Positions 1 through 9,550 are shown, numbered from the stretch's first letter. The stretch is DNA of 64,000 nt from Jiangella mangrovi (GCF_014204975.1 NZ_JACHMM010000001.1:6510037-6574036), one strand, 5' to 3'. Program-made: numbers and translations. Notes: generated from the sequence alone by a model not told the origin.

Positions 1-50
1 ACGCAGAAAATCGCGTGCGCCCGCCGATGGGCGTTGGGGACCATGGTGCG

Positions 51-992
51 ATGTCGCCCGTCACCGCGTCCGGAGTCCGCGCCACCTGGGAGTCGCTGCC
101 GGCGGCCGTGCGCGCCGGTGTCGAGGACGTGCTCGGCTCACCGGTGGTCGCCGCCGTCAACCAGTCCGGCGGCTTCTCCCCCGGCCTGGCCGCGCGCGTG
201 CGCTGCGCCGACGGCGGCCGGGCGTTCGTCAAGGCGGTCGGCACGCCGCTCAACCCGGAGTCGCCGGACATCCACCGGCGCGAGGCCGTGGTCACCGCGG
301 CCCTGCCCGACGGCGTGCCGGTCCCGCGGCTGCGGGGCACGTTCGACGACGGCGACTGGGTCGCCCTGGTCTTCGACGAGGTCGACGGCAGGATGCCGCA
401 CGAGCCGTGGCGGCCGGACGAGCTGAGCGTCGTGGTCCGCGCGGTGACGGAGCTGTCGCGGTCGCTGACGCCGTGCCCGGTGCCGTCGCCGCTGGTCGCG
501 GCCGACGAGGTCGGCGACATCATGCTGGGCTACCGGGAGCTCGCGGCCGACCCGCCCGCCGACCTCGACCCGTGGGAGCGCCGGCACCTCGACCAGCTGG
601 CCGACCTGGCCGCGTCCGCGCTGGACGTCGTCGACGGCGACACGCTGGTCCACTTCGACCTGCGCGCCGACAACGTGCTGCTGTCCGGCGACGACGTGTG
701 GTTCGTGGACTGGCCGTGGGCGTTCCGGGGCGCGGCGTGGATCGACTCGGTGATGCTGCTGAAGAACGCGGCGTTCCACGGCCACGATCCCGAGCCCTAC
801 CTGCAGGACCACCCGCTGCTCGCGGACGTCGACCCGTGGCACGTGACGGCGTTCGTGGCCGGCATGGCCGGGTTCTTCGGCTCGAGTGGCCGGCGGCCGG
901 CGCCGCCCGGGCTGCCGACGCTGCGCGCCTTCCAGCTCGCCCAGCACGCGACGACGCTCGCCTGGGTCCGCCGGCGCACCGGCTGGGAGTGA
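51..992 (+). CDS. APH-family phosphotransferase
   Basis: A 313-aa member of the aminoglycoside phosphotransferase / choline kinase fold. The kinase signature is visible: HFDLRADN around residues 201-208 (catalytic Asp203, Asn208) and VDWPW with the metal-binding Asp220, where classical APH has HGDLHxxN and a DxD/DW pair. The N-terminal lobe has a Lys in the segment AFVKAVG. I chose ATG at 51 because GGGGA lies 11 nt upstream; in-frame GTG 15 and ATG 27 lack this. No signal peptide or membrane segment. It converges on the Uma2 gene with a 4-nt gap. The substrate cannot be told from sequence; a resistance role is not implied, since this fold is common in actinomycetes with unknown small-molecule substrates. 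Confidence 0.85.
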   Translation: MSPVTASGVRATWESLPAAVRAGVEDVLGSPVVAAVNQSGGFSPGLAARVRCADGGRAFVKAVGTPLNPESPDIHRREAVVTAALPDGVPVPRLRGTFDDGDWVALVFDEVDGRMPHEPWRPDELSVVVRAVTELSRSLTPCPVPSPLVAADEVGDIMLGYRELAADPPADLDPWERRHLDQLADLAASALDVVDGDTLVHFDLRADNVLLSGDDVWFVDWPWAFRGAAWIDSVMLLKNAAFHGHDPEPYLQDHPLLADVDPWHVTAFVAGMAGFFGSSGRRPAPPGLPTLRAFQLAQHATTLAWVRRRTGWE

Positions 993-996
993 CTCG

Positions 997-1572
997 TCAG
1001 CGGGACGCGACCAGCTTGGCCGGGACGACGCGCACAGGGTACGGCTGAGTGAGTTCGAGGGCGTCGATGCCGCTGGCACGGCCGACCTCGGCATAGGCGC
1101 CGTCGCGCAGCTCCCAGGCCGTGATGGACGGTTCCTCCGGGTCGACGACCCAGTACGACGCCGTGCCGGCGGCCTCGTAGCGAGACCGCTTCAGCAGCAG
1201 GTCGTACCGCCGGGTGGACGGCGACAGCACCTCGACCGCCAGCAACGGCGCCGTCGGCAGATCCCGCTCGGTGTAGTCGTCGGCACGGGCGACGAGCAGG
1301 TCCGGTTCGAGCACTGTGTCGTCGCTCAGCGCGACGTCGAACGGCGCCGCTATGGCCTCGAACCCGCTCGGGCAGGCGTCGTCGAGCAGTCGCCAGAGTC
1401 GTAGGGTCGCGCGTTGATGCCGCCGCGCCGGTGCGGGCGTCACGAGCAGCACCCCGTCGAGGAGTTCGTGCCGCCGCCCGTCATCGGGCATCGCGTCCAG
1501 CTCGGCCCGGGTGATCGGCCCCGGGTTGAGCGGCGGCAGCTCGTCGCTGCGCGGAACGGTCATGACCACCAT
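997..1572 (-). CDS. Uma2 family (DUF820) putative endonuclease
   Basis: A 191-aa protein of the Uma2/DUF820 family, which has a PD-(D/E)XK nuclease-like core. Visible family signatures are HELLDGVLLV near residue 35, the catalytic-type EPDLLVA near residue 89, AVEVLSPST near residue 112 and KRSRYEAAG with the conserved Lys, followed by YWVVDPEE. These are the usual core Glu/Asp/Glu-x-Lys positions. The family is expanded in cyanobacteria and actinobacteria and its biological role is mostly unknown. An alternative start is Met4. Single gene, no partner toxin or antitoxin beside it. Confidence 0.85.
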   Translation of the reverse strand: MVVMTVPRSDELPPLNPGPITRAELDAMPDDGRRHELLDGVLLVTPAPARRHQRATLRLWRLLDDACPSGFEAIAAPFDVALSDDTVLEPDLLVARADDYTERDLPTAPLLAVEVLSPSTRRYDLLLKRSRYEAAGTASYWVVDPEEPSITAWELRDGAYAEVGRASGIDALELTQPYPVRVVPAKLVASR

Positions 1573-1632
1573 CGTGCCTCCTGTTCGTCACGACCGCCAA
1601 CGCTGCCACGCGACGCCTCGCGGCGCGAATCG

Positions 1633-1654
1633 CTATCCACAGGGCTGTGGATAA
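1633..1654. promoter_or_regulatory. Head-to-head DnaA-box-like inverted repeat
   Basis: TATCCACAG, a GG spacer and CTGTGGATA form a perfect 9-bp inverted repeat. The right side, TGTGGATAA (1646-1654), is a perfect consensus DnaA box (reverse complement of TTATCCACA); the left, CTATCCACA, has one mismatch. It lies in the 83-nt gap between the SDR stop and the Uma2 start. It may bind DnaA, or simply act as a terminator hairpin for the Uma2 or SDR transcripts. No further boxes or AT-rich unwinding element are seen, so it is not an origin. Confidence 0.5.
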
Positions 1655-1655
1655 C

Positions 1656-2486
1656 TCAGCGGAGGGGGTCGTCCGGGCCGGCGGTGGGGAGGCGGAGGGT
1701 CCGCGCGTCGCGGGCGAGGATCTCGTCGCGCAGCGCCAGCAGCGACTCCGGGGTGTCGGTGCCGGCGCGGAAGAACCGTCCGCCCAGGTCGTCCAGGACG
1801 CCGTCGCCGATGGCTGCGACGAGGTCGACGACGTCCGATGGCGCCGTCCACTCGGTGCGGCCGGCGTGCATGGGCATCGAGGTCGTCATCTCGGTCTCGA
1901 CGTGGCCGGGCGCGAGGTCGAACGCCCGCACGCCCCGCGACCGGTACTGCAGGTCGAGCAGCCCGGTGAACCGGGCCAGCGCGCCCTTCGAGATCGCGTA
2001 CCCCGTGTAGATCTCCGCCGACCGGTACCCCAGGCCGCTGTTGAGGTTGACGACCCGCCCGCCGCCACCGGCCAGCATGACCGGCAGGACGGCGTGCGTC
2101 ACCAGCAGCGGACCGCGCACGTTGACCTCGACGGAGCGCCAGCTGTCCTCGACGTCGGTGTCGAGGAACGGCGCCTCGGCCGACTCGATGACACCGGCGT
2201 TGTTGACCAGCAGGTCGATGCGGTCGAGGCTGCCGGCCAGCGCCCGCACGGCCTCCGCCACGTCGGCCCGGTCGGTGACGTCGGCCGTGATGCCGACCGC
2301 CGCCACGCCGTGCGACCGGCACTCGGCCACGGCATCGTCGAGCCGGGCCCGGTCGCGTGCGACGAGGCCGACCGACACCCCGTGCGCGGCCAGCCCGACG
2401 GCGAGCGCCCGGCCGATCCCCCGGCTCGCACCGGTGATCACCGCCGTGCGGGCCGCGGGCACCCCGGCCGGAACGCCGTCCGTCAT
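1656..2486 (-). CDS. SDR family NAD(P)-dependent oxidoreductase
   Basis: A 276-aa classical short-chain dehydrogenase. It has the nucleotide-binding TGASRGIG (residues 18-25), NNAG in LLVNNAG, the catalytic Ser in NLNSGLG and the active-site YAISK (Tyr-x3-Lys). An Arg in the LVARDR strand suggests NADP(H) preference. The ATG overlaps the pheT stop (ATGA at 2483-2486), so it is the last cistron of the pheST transcript and probably translationally coupled. Substrate unknown; the link to Phe-tRNA synthetase is likely positional only. Confidence 0.9.
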   Translation of the reverse strand: MTDGVPAGVPAARTAVITGASRGIGRALAVGLAAHGVSVGLVARDRARLDDAVAECRSHGVAAVGITADVTDRADVAEAVRALAGSLDRIDLLVNNAGVIESAEAPFLDTDVEDSWRSVEVNVRGPLLVTHAVLPVMLAGGGGRVVNLNSGLGYRSAEIYTGYAISKGALARFTGLLDLQYRSRGVRAFDLAPGHVETEMTTSMPMHAGRTEWTAPSDVVDLVAAIGDGVLDDLGGRFFRAGTDTPESLLALRDEILARDARTLRLPTAGPDDPLR

Positions 2487-4984
2487 GCGCCGCGCAGGAC
2501 CGCGCCGGTCCGCTCGGCGGCCGCGGCGACGGCGGCGTCGCGGGCGGCGGTGGTCTCCTCGACGGTGAGCGTGCGGTCGGGCGCGCGGAACCGCAGCGCG
2601 TAGGCCAGCGACTTCTTGCCGTCGCCGAGCTGCGCACCGGTGAACACATCGAACAGCCGCACCGACTCGAGCAGCTCGCCGGCGCCGGAACGCAGCGCGT
2701 CCTCGACGTCGGCGGCCGCCACCGACACGTCGACGACCAGCGCGACATCCTGCGTGGCGACCGGGAAGGTCGACACCGCGGGAGCCTGCACCGGCGCCTC
2801 GGTCAGCTCGCCCAGCCCGCCAGGGAAGAACCGCTCCAGCTCGAGCTCCATGGCGGCCGTCCGCTCCGGCAGGCCCAGCGCCGCGACGACCCGCGGGTGC
2901 AGCTCGCCGGCGTGCCCGACCAGGGTGTCGCCGACATACAGCGCGGCGCAGCGGCCCGGGTGCCAGGGCGCGTGCTCGTCCTTCTCGACCCGCAGCGTCA
3001 CGCCCGCGGCCCGGGCGACGACCCTCGCGGCCTCGACGGCGTCGGCCCAGCTCGCCGCTCGGCCCGCGCCCCACCAGCCGGTCGGCTCGCGGTCGCCGGC
3101 CAGCGCGACGGCGACCCGGCGCGGCTGTGACGGGACGGCGGCCAGCAGCTCGGCGAGCTCGGCGTCGGTGGGACGGCGGTCGACCGGCAGCCGCGGTGGC
3201 ACTGGCAGCGCGCCGGGAGACGGCCGGAAGACCAGTCCCGCCTCGAAGACGGCCACGTCGACCGACCCGCGCCCCGCGTTGCGCCGCAGCGTGGCCAGCA
3301 GGCCGGGCAGCAGCGTCGTGCGCAGCAGCGGCTGCTCCTCGGAGATCGGGTTGGCCAGCCGCAGCGCGACCCGTCGTGCGTCGTCGGCCGGGAAGCCGAG
3401 CGCGTCGAAGTCGGCCTCGCCGACGAACGGGTACGACGGCGCCTCGACGTAGCCCGCCGCGGCGACCGCGCGCTCGACCCGCCGGCGCAGCCGCTGCGAC
3501 GGCGTGATGCCACGCCCGGCCGGGGCGACCGGCAGCACCGACGGCACCGCGTCGTAGCCGTGCAGCCGCGCCACCTCTTCGACCAGGTCGTACGGGTCGG
3601 TGAGGTCGGGCCGCCAGGTCGGGGGCACGACGGCGATCCGATCGCCGGCCGCCGGGGACACCGTCGCGCCCACGGCCGTGAGCAGCGACGTCACCTCGTC
3701 GGCCGGATAGTCCACGCCCGCGATCCGGGCCGGCAGCGACACCGGGATCTCGATCGGCGACGGCGACGGCACCGCGCCGGCGACCGTCAGCCCCGGCTCC
3801 TCGACCGCACCGCCGAGCGACACCAGCAGGTCGACGACCCGCTGGGCCGCAACCGACGGCAGCGCCGGGTCGACGCCGCGCTCGAACCGCTTGGACGCCT
3901 CGCTGGGCAGCTTGTGCCGGCGCGCTGTGCGGGCGATGCCGGTGGGCTCGAAGTGGGCCGCCTCGACGACGACCGCCGTGGTGGCGTCGCTGAGCTCCGT
4001 CGAGCCGCCGCCCATGACGCCGGCCAGGCCGATGGGCCCGGAGTCGTCGGTGATGAGCAGGTCGTCGGCGTCCAGCGCCCGGACCGCGCCGTCGAGCGTC
4101 GTCAGCTTCTCCCCCGCCACCGCGCGGCGCACGACGATCGGGCCGCGCAGCGCGTCGCGGTCGTAGCCGTGGATCGGCTGGCCCAGCTCGAGCATGACGT
4201 AGTTGGTGATGTCGACGGCCAGCGAGATGGGCCGCATGCCGGCCAGCTGGACCCGGCGCTGCAGCCAGCGCGGGCTCGGGGCGGACGGGTCGAAGCCGGT
4301 GACCGTCCGGGCCGCGAACACGGGACACCGCAAGGCGTCCTCGACCACGACGGGGTACCCGTCGTCGCCCGTCGTCGAGAGTTCAGCGCGCACGCCCGGG
4401 TCCGTGAACGGCACCCCGAACGCCGTCGCCGCCTCACGCGCCACGCCGCGGACCGACAGGCAGTAGCCGCGGTCGGGCGTGACAGCGATGTCGAGGACGT
4501 CGTCGCGCAGGTGCAGCAGCTCGATCGCGTCGTCGCCCGGCGCGGCCTCGTCCGGCTGCAGCACGATGATGCCGGCGTGGTCGTCGCCCAGCCCCAGCTC
4601 TCGGGCGGAGCAGATCATGCCGTCGGACGTGTGCCCGTAGGTCTTGCGTGCGGCGATGGCGAACCCGCCGGGCAGCACGGCGCCCGGCAGCGACACGACG
4701 ACGAGGTCGCCGGCGGCGAAGTTGTGCGCGCCGCAGACGATGCCGCGCGGCTCCGCCTCGCCGACGTCGACCGAGCACCAGCGGATGGTCTTGCCGTTCT
4801 TCTGCGGCTCGTCGGCGAACTCGAGCACCCGGCCGACGACCAGCGGTCCGACCAGGTCGGCGCCCGCCTCGTCGACGGTCTCGACCTCGAGGCCGGCCCG
4901 GATCAGCCGGGTGGCGACGTCGCGCGGGCTGACGCCGTCGGGCAGCGGGGCGTACTCGCGCAGCCAGCTCAGGGGGACGCGCAT
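2483..4984 (-). CDS. pheT: Phenylalanine-tRNA ligase beta subunit
   Basis: An 833-aa beta chain of the (alpha-beta)2 phenylalanyl-tRNA synthetase. Domain order is as in the bacterial family: B1, an EMAP/OB-fold tRNA-binding domain (about residues 40-150, including GIVCGAHNF and SDGMICS), the B3/B4 editing region, B5 ([21 protein letters not shown]), the B6/7 catalytic-like core and a C-terminal ferredoxin-fold anticodon-binding domain ([15 protein letters not shown]). Length is typical. The start ATG ([11 protein letters not shown]) overlaps the pheS stop as ATGA at 4984, indicating coupled translation of the two subunits. Confidence 0.97.
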   Translation of the reverse strand: MRVPLSWLREYAPLPDGVSPRDVATRLIRAGLEVETVDEAGADLVGPLVVGRVLEFADEPQKNGKTIRWCSVDVGEAEPRGIVCGAHNFAAGDLVVVSLPGAVLPGGFAIAARKTYGHTSDGMICSARELGLGDDHAGIIVLQPDEAAPGDDAIELLHLRDDVLDIAVTPDRGYCLSVRGVAREAATAFGVPFTDPGVRAELSTTGDDGYPVVVEDALRCPVFAARTVTGFDPSAPSPRWLQRRVQLAGMRPISLAVDITNYVMLELGQPIHGYDRDALRGPIVVRRAVAGEKLTTLDGAVRALDADDLLITDDSGPIGLAGVMGGGSTELSDATTAVVVEAAHFEPTGIARTARRHKLPSEASKRFERGVDPALPSVAAQRVVDLLVSLGGAVEEPGLTVAGAVPSPSPIEIPVSLPARIAGVDYPADEVTSLLTAVGATVSPAAGDRIAVVPPTWRPDLTDPYDLVEEVARLHGYDAVPSVLPVAPAGRGITPSQRLRRRVERAVAAAGYVEAPSYPFVGEADFDALGFPADDARRVALRLANPISEEQPLLRTTLLPGLLATLRRNAGRGSVDVAVFEAGLVFRPSPGALPVPPRLPVDRRPTDAELAELLAAVPSQPRRVAVALAGDREPTGWWGAGRAASWADAVEAARVVARAAGVTLRVEKDEHAPWHPGRCAALYVGDTLVGHAGELHPRVVAALGLPERTAAMELELERFFPGGLGELTEAPVQAPAVSTFPVATQDVALVVDVSVAAADVEDALRSGAGELLESVRLFDVFTGAQLGDGKKSLAYALRFRAPDRTLTVEETTAARDAAVAAAAERTGAVLRGA

Positions 4985-6093
4985 CAGATCTCCATCCCGA
5001 AGGCCGCGGCGAACCGGACGTCGCCCTCGACCATGTCGTGCATGTCGGCGATGCCGTGGCGGAACATCAGCGTCCGCTCGAGGCCCATGCCGAACGCGAA
5101 GCCGGTGTACCGCTCGGGGTCGACGCCGCAGGCCACCAGCACGCGCGGGTTGACCATGCCGCAGCCGCCCCACTCGATCCAGCCCTCGGACCCGCAGGTG
5201 CGACACGGGTTGTCGGGGTCGCCTACCGACGCGCCGCGGCAGACGAAGCACTGCAGGTCCATCTCGGCGCTGGGCTCGGTGAACGGGAAGTACGACGGGC
5301 GCAGCCGCGTGGTGATGCCGGCGCCGAACATCGACGAAGCGAAGTGGTCGAGCGTGCCCTTGAGGTGCGCCATGGTCAGGCCCTCGTCGATGGCCAGGCC
5401 CTCGACCTGGCTGAACACCGGCGTGTGCGTGGCGTCGAGCTCGTCGGTGCGGAACGTGCGGCCCGGGCAGATGACGTAGATGGGCGGCGTCCGCGTGAGC
5501 ATCGACCGCGCCTGCACCGGCGACGTGTGCGTGCGCAGGACCAGCCCGGAGTCCTCGTTCTCGACGAAGAAGGTGTCCTGCATGGTCCGCGCCGGGTGGT
5601 CGGGGCCGATGTTGAGGGCGTCGAAGTTCAGCCACTCGGCCTCGACCTCGGGTCCCTCGGCGACCTCCCAGCCCATGGCGACGAAGACGTCGGCGACCCG
5701 CTCCTGGATGGTCGTCAGCGGGTGCCGGGCGCCCTGCGGCGCGCGGTCCCACGGCAGCGTGACGTCGACGGCCTCCTCGACCAGCACCCGCTCGTCGCGC
5801 TCGGCCTCGAGCGCCGTCTGCCGCTCGGCGAGGGCGGCGGCGACGTCGCGGCGCGCGGTGCCGACCCGCTGGCCGACCTCCTTGCGGGCGGCCGGCGGCA
5901 AGGCGCCGATCTCGCGGTTGGCCAGCGCCAGCGGCGACCGGTCGCCGGTGTGGGCGAGCCGGGCCTCCTTCAGCGCGTCGAGGTCGCCGGCCGCGGCGAA
6001 GGCGGCCAGGGCATCGGACACCATGCGCGCGACCTGGTCGGGGTCGAGCGGGGTCACCTGGACTGGGTCGTAGTCGCTGTTGGGCGCGGACAT
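4984..6093 (-). CDS. pheS: Phenylalanine-tRNA ligase alpha subunit
   Basis: The 369-aa catalytic subunit, which charges tRNA-Phe. It has the N-terminal coiled-coil tRNA-binding arm (about residues 20-105) followed by the class II core. Motif 2 is visible in [21 protein letters not shown] and motif 3 in [18 protein letters not shown]; the Phe pocket segment is [14 protein letters not shown]. The start has GAGGA upstream in the GACGAGGAAC leader. It heads the pheS-pheT-SDR run of overlapping genes. Confidence 0.97.
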   Translation of the reverse strand: MSAPNSDYDPVQVTPLDPDQVARMVSDALAAFAAAGDLDALKEARLAHTGDRSPLALANREIGALPPAARKEVGQRVGTARRDVAAALAERQTALEAERDERVLVEEAVDVTLPWDRAPQGARHPLTTIQERVADVFVAMGWEVAEGPEVEAEWLNFDALNIGPDHPARTMQDTFFVENEDSGLVLRTHTSPVQARSMLTRTPPIYVICPGRTFRTDELDATHTPVFSQVEGLAIDEGLTMAHLKGTLDHFASSMFGAGITTRLRPSYFPFTEPSAEMDLQCFVCRGASVGDPDNPCRTCGSEGWIEWGGCGMVNPRVLVACGVDPERYTGFAFGMGLERTLMFRHGIADMHDMVEGDVRFAAAFGMEI

Positions 6094-6109
6094 GTTCCTC
6101 GTCTACTCA

Positions 6110-6130
6110 CGCGGGGTTCGCAACCCCGCG
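6110..6130 (-). terminator. GC hairpin between the MOSC gene and pheS
   Basis: Perfect 9-bp arms, CGCGGGGTT and AACCCCGCG, around a 3-nt loop. It sits 18 nt after the MOSC stop and 16 nt before the pheS start. There is no T tract. It could terminate the upstream transcript or structure the pheS leader; I saw no T-box or Phe-rich leader peptide. Confidence 0.5.
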
Positions 6131-6148
6131 AGTCTACGCGGACCTCGG

Positions 6149-6688
6149 TCAGACGGGGACCAGCGGCCGGTGCGGCTCCGGCGGGGTCTCGACGGCGATG
6201 GCGTCGCCCGGGCGGACCTCGCCACCCACCAGCACGATCGCCATGACGCCGGCCTTGCGCACGATGGCCCCGGCGGCGTCGCGGCCGACGACCTCCTTCA
6301 GCACGCCCGGCTGGAAGTCGTCGATCTGGTAGCAGGGGTTGCGCAGCCCGGTGACCTCGATGACCGCCTGGTTCCCGAGCCCCAGGCGGGTTCCCGTCGG
6401 CAACCCGAGCAGGTCGACCCCGCGGGTGGTGACGTTCTCGCCCAGCTGCCCGGGGCCGACGGCGTACCCGGCGGCGGCGAGCTCGTCGTGCAGCTCGGCG
6501 TGGATGAGGTGCACCTGGCGCAGGTTGGGCGCCGACGGATCGCGGCGGATGCGGGACAGGTGCTGCACCGTCGTGCCGAGGTGCGCGTCACCCTCGACGC
6601 CGAGCCCGGCCAGCAGCGCGATGGCCGGCCGGGTCGGCTTGCCGAAGGTGTGGTCCGGGTTGGAGCTGACGGCGACGACCTGCGCCAT
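6149..6688 (-). CDS. MOSC domain-containing protein
   Basis: A 179-aa MOSC (molybdenum cofactor sulfurase C-terminal) domain protein. Family features: the N-terminal HTFGKP, the GLGVEGDAHLG segment, RQVHLIHAELHDEL, GQLGENVTTRG and the near-invariant Cys in LRNPCYQI. MOSC domains handle sulfur carried on a conserved Cys and often coordinate Mo; this stand-alone form resembles the YiiM/YuaD group. I chose Met at 6688, because translation upstream of it runs through the preceding gene's His-codon tail. That gene's stop shares one base with this ATG (TGATG). Confidence 0.9.
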   Translation of the reverse strand: MAQVVAVSSNPDHTFGKPTRPAIALLAGLGVEGDAHLGTTVQHLSRIRRDPSAPNLRQVHLIHAELHDELAAAGYAVGPGQLGENVTTRGVDLLGLPTGTRLGLGNQAVIEVTGLRNPCYQIDDFQPGVLKEVVGRDAAGAIVRKAGVMAIVLVGGEVRPGDAIAVETPPEPHRPLVPV

Positions 6689-7221
6689 CAGTGCCCGTGA
6701 CCGTGGCCGTCGTCGCCACCGTCGTGCCCGCCGTGGCCGTGACCGTGGCCGTCGCCCTCGTCGGGGAACAGCCCGGGCGGGAACCCGCCGGTGGCGATGG
6801 GGCTCCACCGCTCGGGCGTGATGCGCAGCAGCGACTTGCCCTGCCGGTGCATGGCCTCGCGGTAGCCGTCCCAGTCCTGGTGCTCGCCGGCGACGTTGCG
6901 GTAGTACTCGACCAGCGGCTCGACGGAGTCGGGCAGGTCGATGATCTCGGCCAGGCCGTCGACCTGCACCCAGGCGCCGTCGAAGTCGTCGGACAGCACG
7001 AGGATGCTGGCGCGCGGGCGGTGCCGGATGTTCTGCGCCTTCGCGCGGTCGGGGTAGGTCGCGACGACGATGCGGCCGGAGTCATCGACCCCGCACGTGA
7101 CAGGCGATGCCTGCGGGCCGCCATCGGCGCGCTGGGTGATGACGATGCCGTGGTGGCGCACCCGGACGAACTCGAGCAGCCCGGCGAGATCGACGGTGGT
7201 GTTCGTGGCGATGTTCGGCAT
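6688..7221 (-). CDS. PPOX-class flavin/F420 protein with His-rich tail
   Basis: A 177-aa pyridoxamine-5'-phosphate-oxidase-like split barrel of the class often annotated as F420- or FMN-dependent in actinobacteria. Core features: HHGIVITQRADGGPQASPVT, GRIVVATYPDRAKAQNIRHRPRASILVL and the WVQVDGLAEI strand. The last ~20 residues are GHGHGHGGHDGGDDGHGHGH, a His/Asp/Gly tail absent from ordinary members and able to bind divalent metal. It overlaps the MOSC gene by one base. Start at 7221, with a TAGGGT -10 element 7 nt upstream and no Shine-Dalgarno, so probably leaderless. Confidence 0.88.
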   Translation of the reverse strand: MPNIATNTTVDLAGLLEFVRVRHHGIVITQRADGGPQASPVTCGVDDSGRIVVATYPDRAKAQNIRHRPRASILVLSDDFDGAWVQVDGLAEIIDLPDSVEPLVEYYRNVAGEHQDWDGYREAMHRQGKSLLRITPERWSPIATGGFPPGLFPDEGDGHGHGHGGHDGGDDGHGHGH

Positions 7222-7228
7222 GGGTGAC

Positions 7229-7234
7229 ACCCTA
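7229..7234 (-). promoter_or_regulatory. -10 element TAGGGT, leaderless geometry
   Basis: TAGGGT ends 7 nt before the ATG at 7221, so transcription is expected to begin at or next to the start codon. No convincing -35. Confidence 0.45.
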
Positions 7235-7247
7235 CGCAGGGGGTGTG

Positions 7248-8066
7248 TCAGGCCCGCCGTGCCGACGCGCGGCGACGCGCACGGGCGGACCCGTACAGGC
7301 AGACGGCCGCCGCGGTGGCGAGGTTGAGGCTCTCGGCGCGGCCGTAGATCGGGACCCGCACCACGTGGTCGGCCAGGGCGCTGACCTCGGCCGGCAGACC
7401 CCACGCCTCGTTGCCGAACAGCCAGGCGACCGGCCCCGCGAGCAGGTCGTCGTCCTCGGCCTCGTCGAGGTCGAGCGAGCCGGCGCCGTCGGCCGCCAGC
7501 ACCGTCAGGCCGCGCTCGCGCAGCGCCGCCATCGCGTCCGCCGTCGGCGCACCGGCCGAGACGGGCAGGTGGAACACGCTGCCGGCCGACGCCCGGACCG
7601 CCTTGCCGCCCTGCGGGTCGACCGAGCCGTGGGTGAGCACGACGGCGTCCGCTCCGGCCGCGTCGGCGCACCGGATGACGGTGCCCGCGTTGCCCGGATC
7701 GCGCGCCTCGGCGAGGATGGCGACCAGCTGCGGCTCGCCGTGGAGCGCCTCGGCGAGGTCGACCGTCAGTGACCGGCAGACCGCCACCAGGCCCTGCGGC
7801 GTCACGGTCTCCGACAGCGCGGCCAGCGCGGCGTCGTCCGCCGCGTGCACAGGGATGCCGGCGGCGTCAGCGGCCGCCACGATGGGCGCCCAGCGGGCCG
7901 CCGCCGTCGCCGTCGCGAACAGTTCGACGACCCGGCCCGAGCCCGAACCGACCGCCTCGCGCACGGCCTGCGGGCCCTCGGCGAGGAACAACCCGGCCTT
8001 CTCGCGGGCCGGCCGGCGCAGCAGCTTGTGCGCCTCGCGCACCCGGCCGGACCGTTCGGTCAGCAT
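7248..8066 (-). CDS. TrmH/SpoU family RNA 2'-O-methyltransferase
   Basis: A 272-aa SPOUT (trefoil-knot) methyltransferase. It has the N-terminal RNA-binding L30e-like domain (FLAEGPQAVREAV) and the three knot motifs: motif 1 ARDPGNAGTVIRCADAAGADAVVL, motif 2 AWLFGNEAWGLP and motif 3 VPIYGRAESLNLATAAAV, whose Asn/Glu residues bind AdoMet. The position between rplT and pheS is conserved in actinobacteria. The target is probably a 23S rRNA or tRNA ribose; I cannot say which nucleotide. The start has GGAAGGGATG upstream. Confidence 0.93.
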   Translation of the reverse strand: MLTERSGRVREAHKLLRRPAREKAGLFLAEGPQAVREAVGSGSGRVVELFATATAAARWAPIVAAADAAGIPVHAADDAALAALSETVTPQGLVAVCRSLTVDLAEALHGEPQLVAILAEARDPGNAGTVIRCADAAGADAVVLTHGSVDPQGGKAVRASAGSVFHLPVSAGAPTADAMAALRERGLTVLAADGAGSLDLDEAEDDDLLAGPVAWLFGNEAWGLPAEVSALADHVVRVPIYGRAESLNLATAAAVCLYGSARARRRASARRA

Positions 8067-8081
8067 CGGGTCATCCCATCC

Positions 8082-8142
8082 TTCCGGTGATCATGTTCCC
8101 TGGCGGTCACCCTGCGACCGCCAGAGGACATCATCACCGGAA
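8082..8142. repeat. Long imperfect inverted repeat
   Basis: TTCCGGTGAT at 8082-8091 pairs with ATCACCGGAA at 8133-8142, and TGGCGGTC at 8101-8108 pairs with GACCGCCA at 8115-8122; about 22 of 27 positions pair. It lies between the rplT terminator and the methyltransferase start and carries a TGATCAT near the left end, like other palindromes in this window. Confidence 0.75.
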
Positions 8143-8149
8143 CAGACGA

Positions 8150-8182
8150 AGACCGGGCCCGCCTCACGCGACAGGCCCGGTC
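8150..8182 (-). terminator. rplT: Terminator hairpin of the infC-rpmI-rplT operon
   Basis: AGACCGGGCC and GGCCCGGTCT form a perfect 10-bp stem with a 13-nt loop, 21 nt downstream of the rplT stop. No U-run, as usual in this group. Confidence 0.7.
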
Positions 8183-8203
8183 TCGGCGTACTGCTGGCGG
8201 CGC

Positions 8204-8593
8204 TCAGGCCGCCGGTGCCGCCGGAGCGTTGCGGTCGGCGGGCAGCGCGGCGCGCGCGACCTCGACCAGCGCCTTGAAGGCACCCGGGTCGTTGACGGCG
8301 AGGTCGGCCAGCATCTTGCGGTCGACGTCGACCTCGGCCAGGCGCAGACCCTGGATGAAGCGGTTGTACGTCAGGCCCTCGGCCCGGGACGCCGCGTTGA
8401 TGCGCGTGATCCACAGCTGCCGGAAGTCGCCCTTGCGCTGCTTGCGGTCGCGGTAGGCGTAGACGAGCGAGTGGGTGACCTGCTCCTTCGCCTTCCGGTA
8501 CATGCGGGAGCGCTGACCCCGGTAGCCGCTGGCCCGCTCGAGGGTCTCACGGCGCTTCTTGTGGGCGTTGGTTGCCCGCTTGACGCGTGCCAC
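8204..8593 (-). CDS. rplT: 50S ribosomal protein L20
   Basis: A 129-aa L20 protein: [19 protein letters not shown], then [17 protein letters not shown] and the conserved [17 protein letters not shown] block with NRFIQGL. L20 binds 23S rRNA early in 50S assembly. The C-terminus is extended by an Ala/Pro tail ([14 protein letters not shown]) beyond the usual ~118 residues, a common actinobacterial variation. Third gene of infC-rpmI-rplT, followed by a strong hairpin. Confidence 0.98.
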   Translation of the reverse strand: MARVKRATNAHKKRRETLERASGYRGQRSRMYRKAKEQVTHSLVYAYRDRKQRKGDFRQLWITRINAASRAEGLTYNRFIQGLRLAEVDVDRKMLADLAVNDPGAFKALVEVARAALPADRNAPAAPAA

Positions 8594-8651
8594 TGGTACT
8601 CCTTGCTGGATTCGGCCGGACCGGCCGAAGATCGGATTGGACGGTCGCCGC

Positions 8652-8846
8652 TTACTTGCCGAGCAGCTTCTTGATGCGGCCCTGGTCCGGCTTGGCCACC
8701 TCGGTGGTGCCGGCGAGCTTCCGGGTCAGCGTGGACGGCTTGTGCTCCAGGTAGTGGCGACGGTTCGCCTTCTGGCGCAGCACCTTCCCGCTCCCGGTGA
8801 TCCGGAACCGCTTGCTCGTGCCGCTGTGCGTCTTGTTCTTCGGCAT
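8652..8846 (-). CDS. rpmI: 50S ribosomal protein L35
   Basis: A 64-aa L35: [20 protein letters not shown], then [19 protein letters not shown] and the C-terminal RIKKLLGK. Length and basic composition are typical. The start is at 8846, 19 nt after the infC stop. Confidence 0.98.
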   Translation of the reverse strand: MPKNKTHSGTSKRFRITGSGKVLRQKANRRHYLEHKPSTLTRKLAGTTEVAKPDQGRIKKLLGK

Positions 8847-8865
8847 GGCGCCGTCAATCTCCTCG

Positions 8866-9546
8866 TCAGTCTTCGTTGTCGGGGGTGGGCCGCTCGACCT
8901 CGGGCCGCTGCGCTTTCTCGGCCTCGGCCGCCGCCCGGCCCGCCGCACGCTCGGCCCGCTCGGCCTCTTCGTCGGCTTGCCTCTGCTGCTGCCGCTCGAC
9001 CTTCGCCGCTTCCTTCTCGGCCCTGGCGTCGGCCTTCTTCTTGTGCGGCCCCAACACCATGATCATGTTGCGGCCGTCCTGCTTCGGCGACGACTCGACG
9101 AAGCCAAGCTCGTTGACGTCCTCGGCGAGGCGCTGCAGCAGCCGGAAGCCGAGCTCCGGCCGCGACTGCTCACGGCCGCGGAACATGATGGTGACCTTGA
9201 CCTTGTCACCCTCGGCCAGGAAACGCTCGACGTTGCGCTTCTTGGTCTCATAGTCGTGCTTGTCGATCTTGGGTCGGAGCTTCTGCTCCTTGATCAGGAC
9301 GTGCGACTGGTTCCGGCGAGCCGCGCGCTCCTTCATGGCGGACTCGTACTTGAACTTGCCGTAGTCCATGAGCTTGGCCACCGGCGGCCGGGCGCCGGGA
9401 GCGACCTCGACCAGGTCGAGATCGGCCTCCGCCGCAAGCCGGAGCGCGTCCTCGATGCGGACGATGCCGACCTGCTCACCGTTGGGGCCGACGAGCCGGA
9501 CCTCCGAAACGCGGATCCGGTCGTTGATGCGGGGCTCTGCGCTGAT
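8866..9546 (-). CDS. infC: Translation initiation factor IF-3, non-AUG (ATC) start
   Basis: A 226-aa IF-3, which binds the 30S subunit and proofreads start-codon selection. The N-domain begins [20 protein letters not shown]; the linker and C-domain include [25 protein letters not shown] and [18 protein letters not shown] ~45-residue charged, Lys/Glu/Ala-rich tail follows the C-domain, longer than in E. coli. The start is read as ATC at 9546: AGGAGGA lies 4 nt upstream (9551-9557), and residue 1 then matches the family N-terminus. No ATG or GTG is near. Rare AUU/AUC starts on infC are known to allow autogenous repression, since IF-3 discriminates against them. Confidence 0.95.
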   Translation of the reverse strand: MSAEPRINDRIRVSEVRLVGPNGEQVGIVRIEDALRLAAEADLDLVEVAPGARPPVAKLMDYGKFKYESAMKERAARRNQSHVLIKEQKLRPKIDKHDYETKKRNVERFLAEGDKVKVTIMFRGREQSRPELGFRLLQRLAEDVNELGFVESSPKQDGRNMIMVLGPHKKKADARAEKEAAKVERQQQRQADEEAERAERAAGRAAAEAEKAQRPEVERPTPDNED

Positions 9547-9550
9547 GCCT

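Noticed and set aside
15..50. GTG 15 or ATG 27 as start of the APH-type gene
   Set aside because: No ribosome site at either; GGGGA is placed for ATG 51.
1656..4328. A continuous 890-codon frame covering SDR plus out-of-frame pheT sequence
   Set aside because: Only the SDR part (from 2486) has family motifs; the rest is an Arg/Ala-rich shadow of pheT caused by high GC.
6094..6148. T-box or Phe attenuator before pheS
   Set aside because: Only 55 nt, no specifier loop, no T-box sequence, no Phe-rich ORF.
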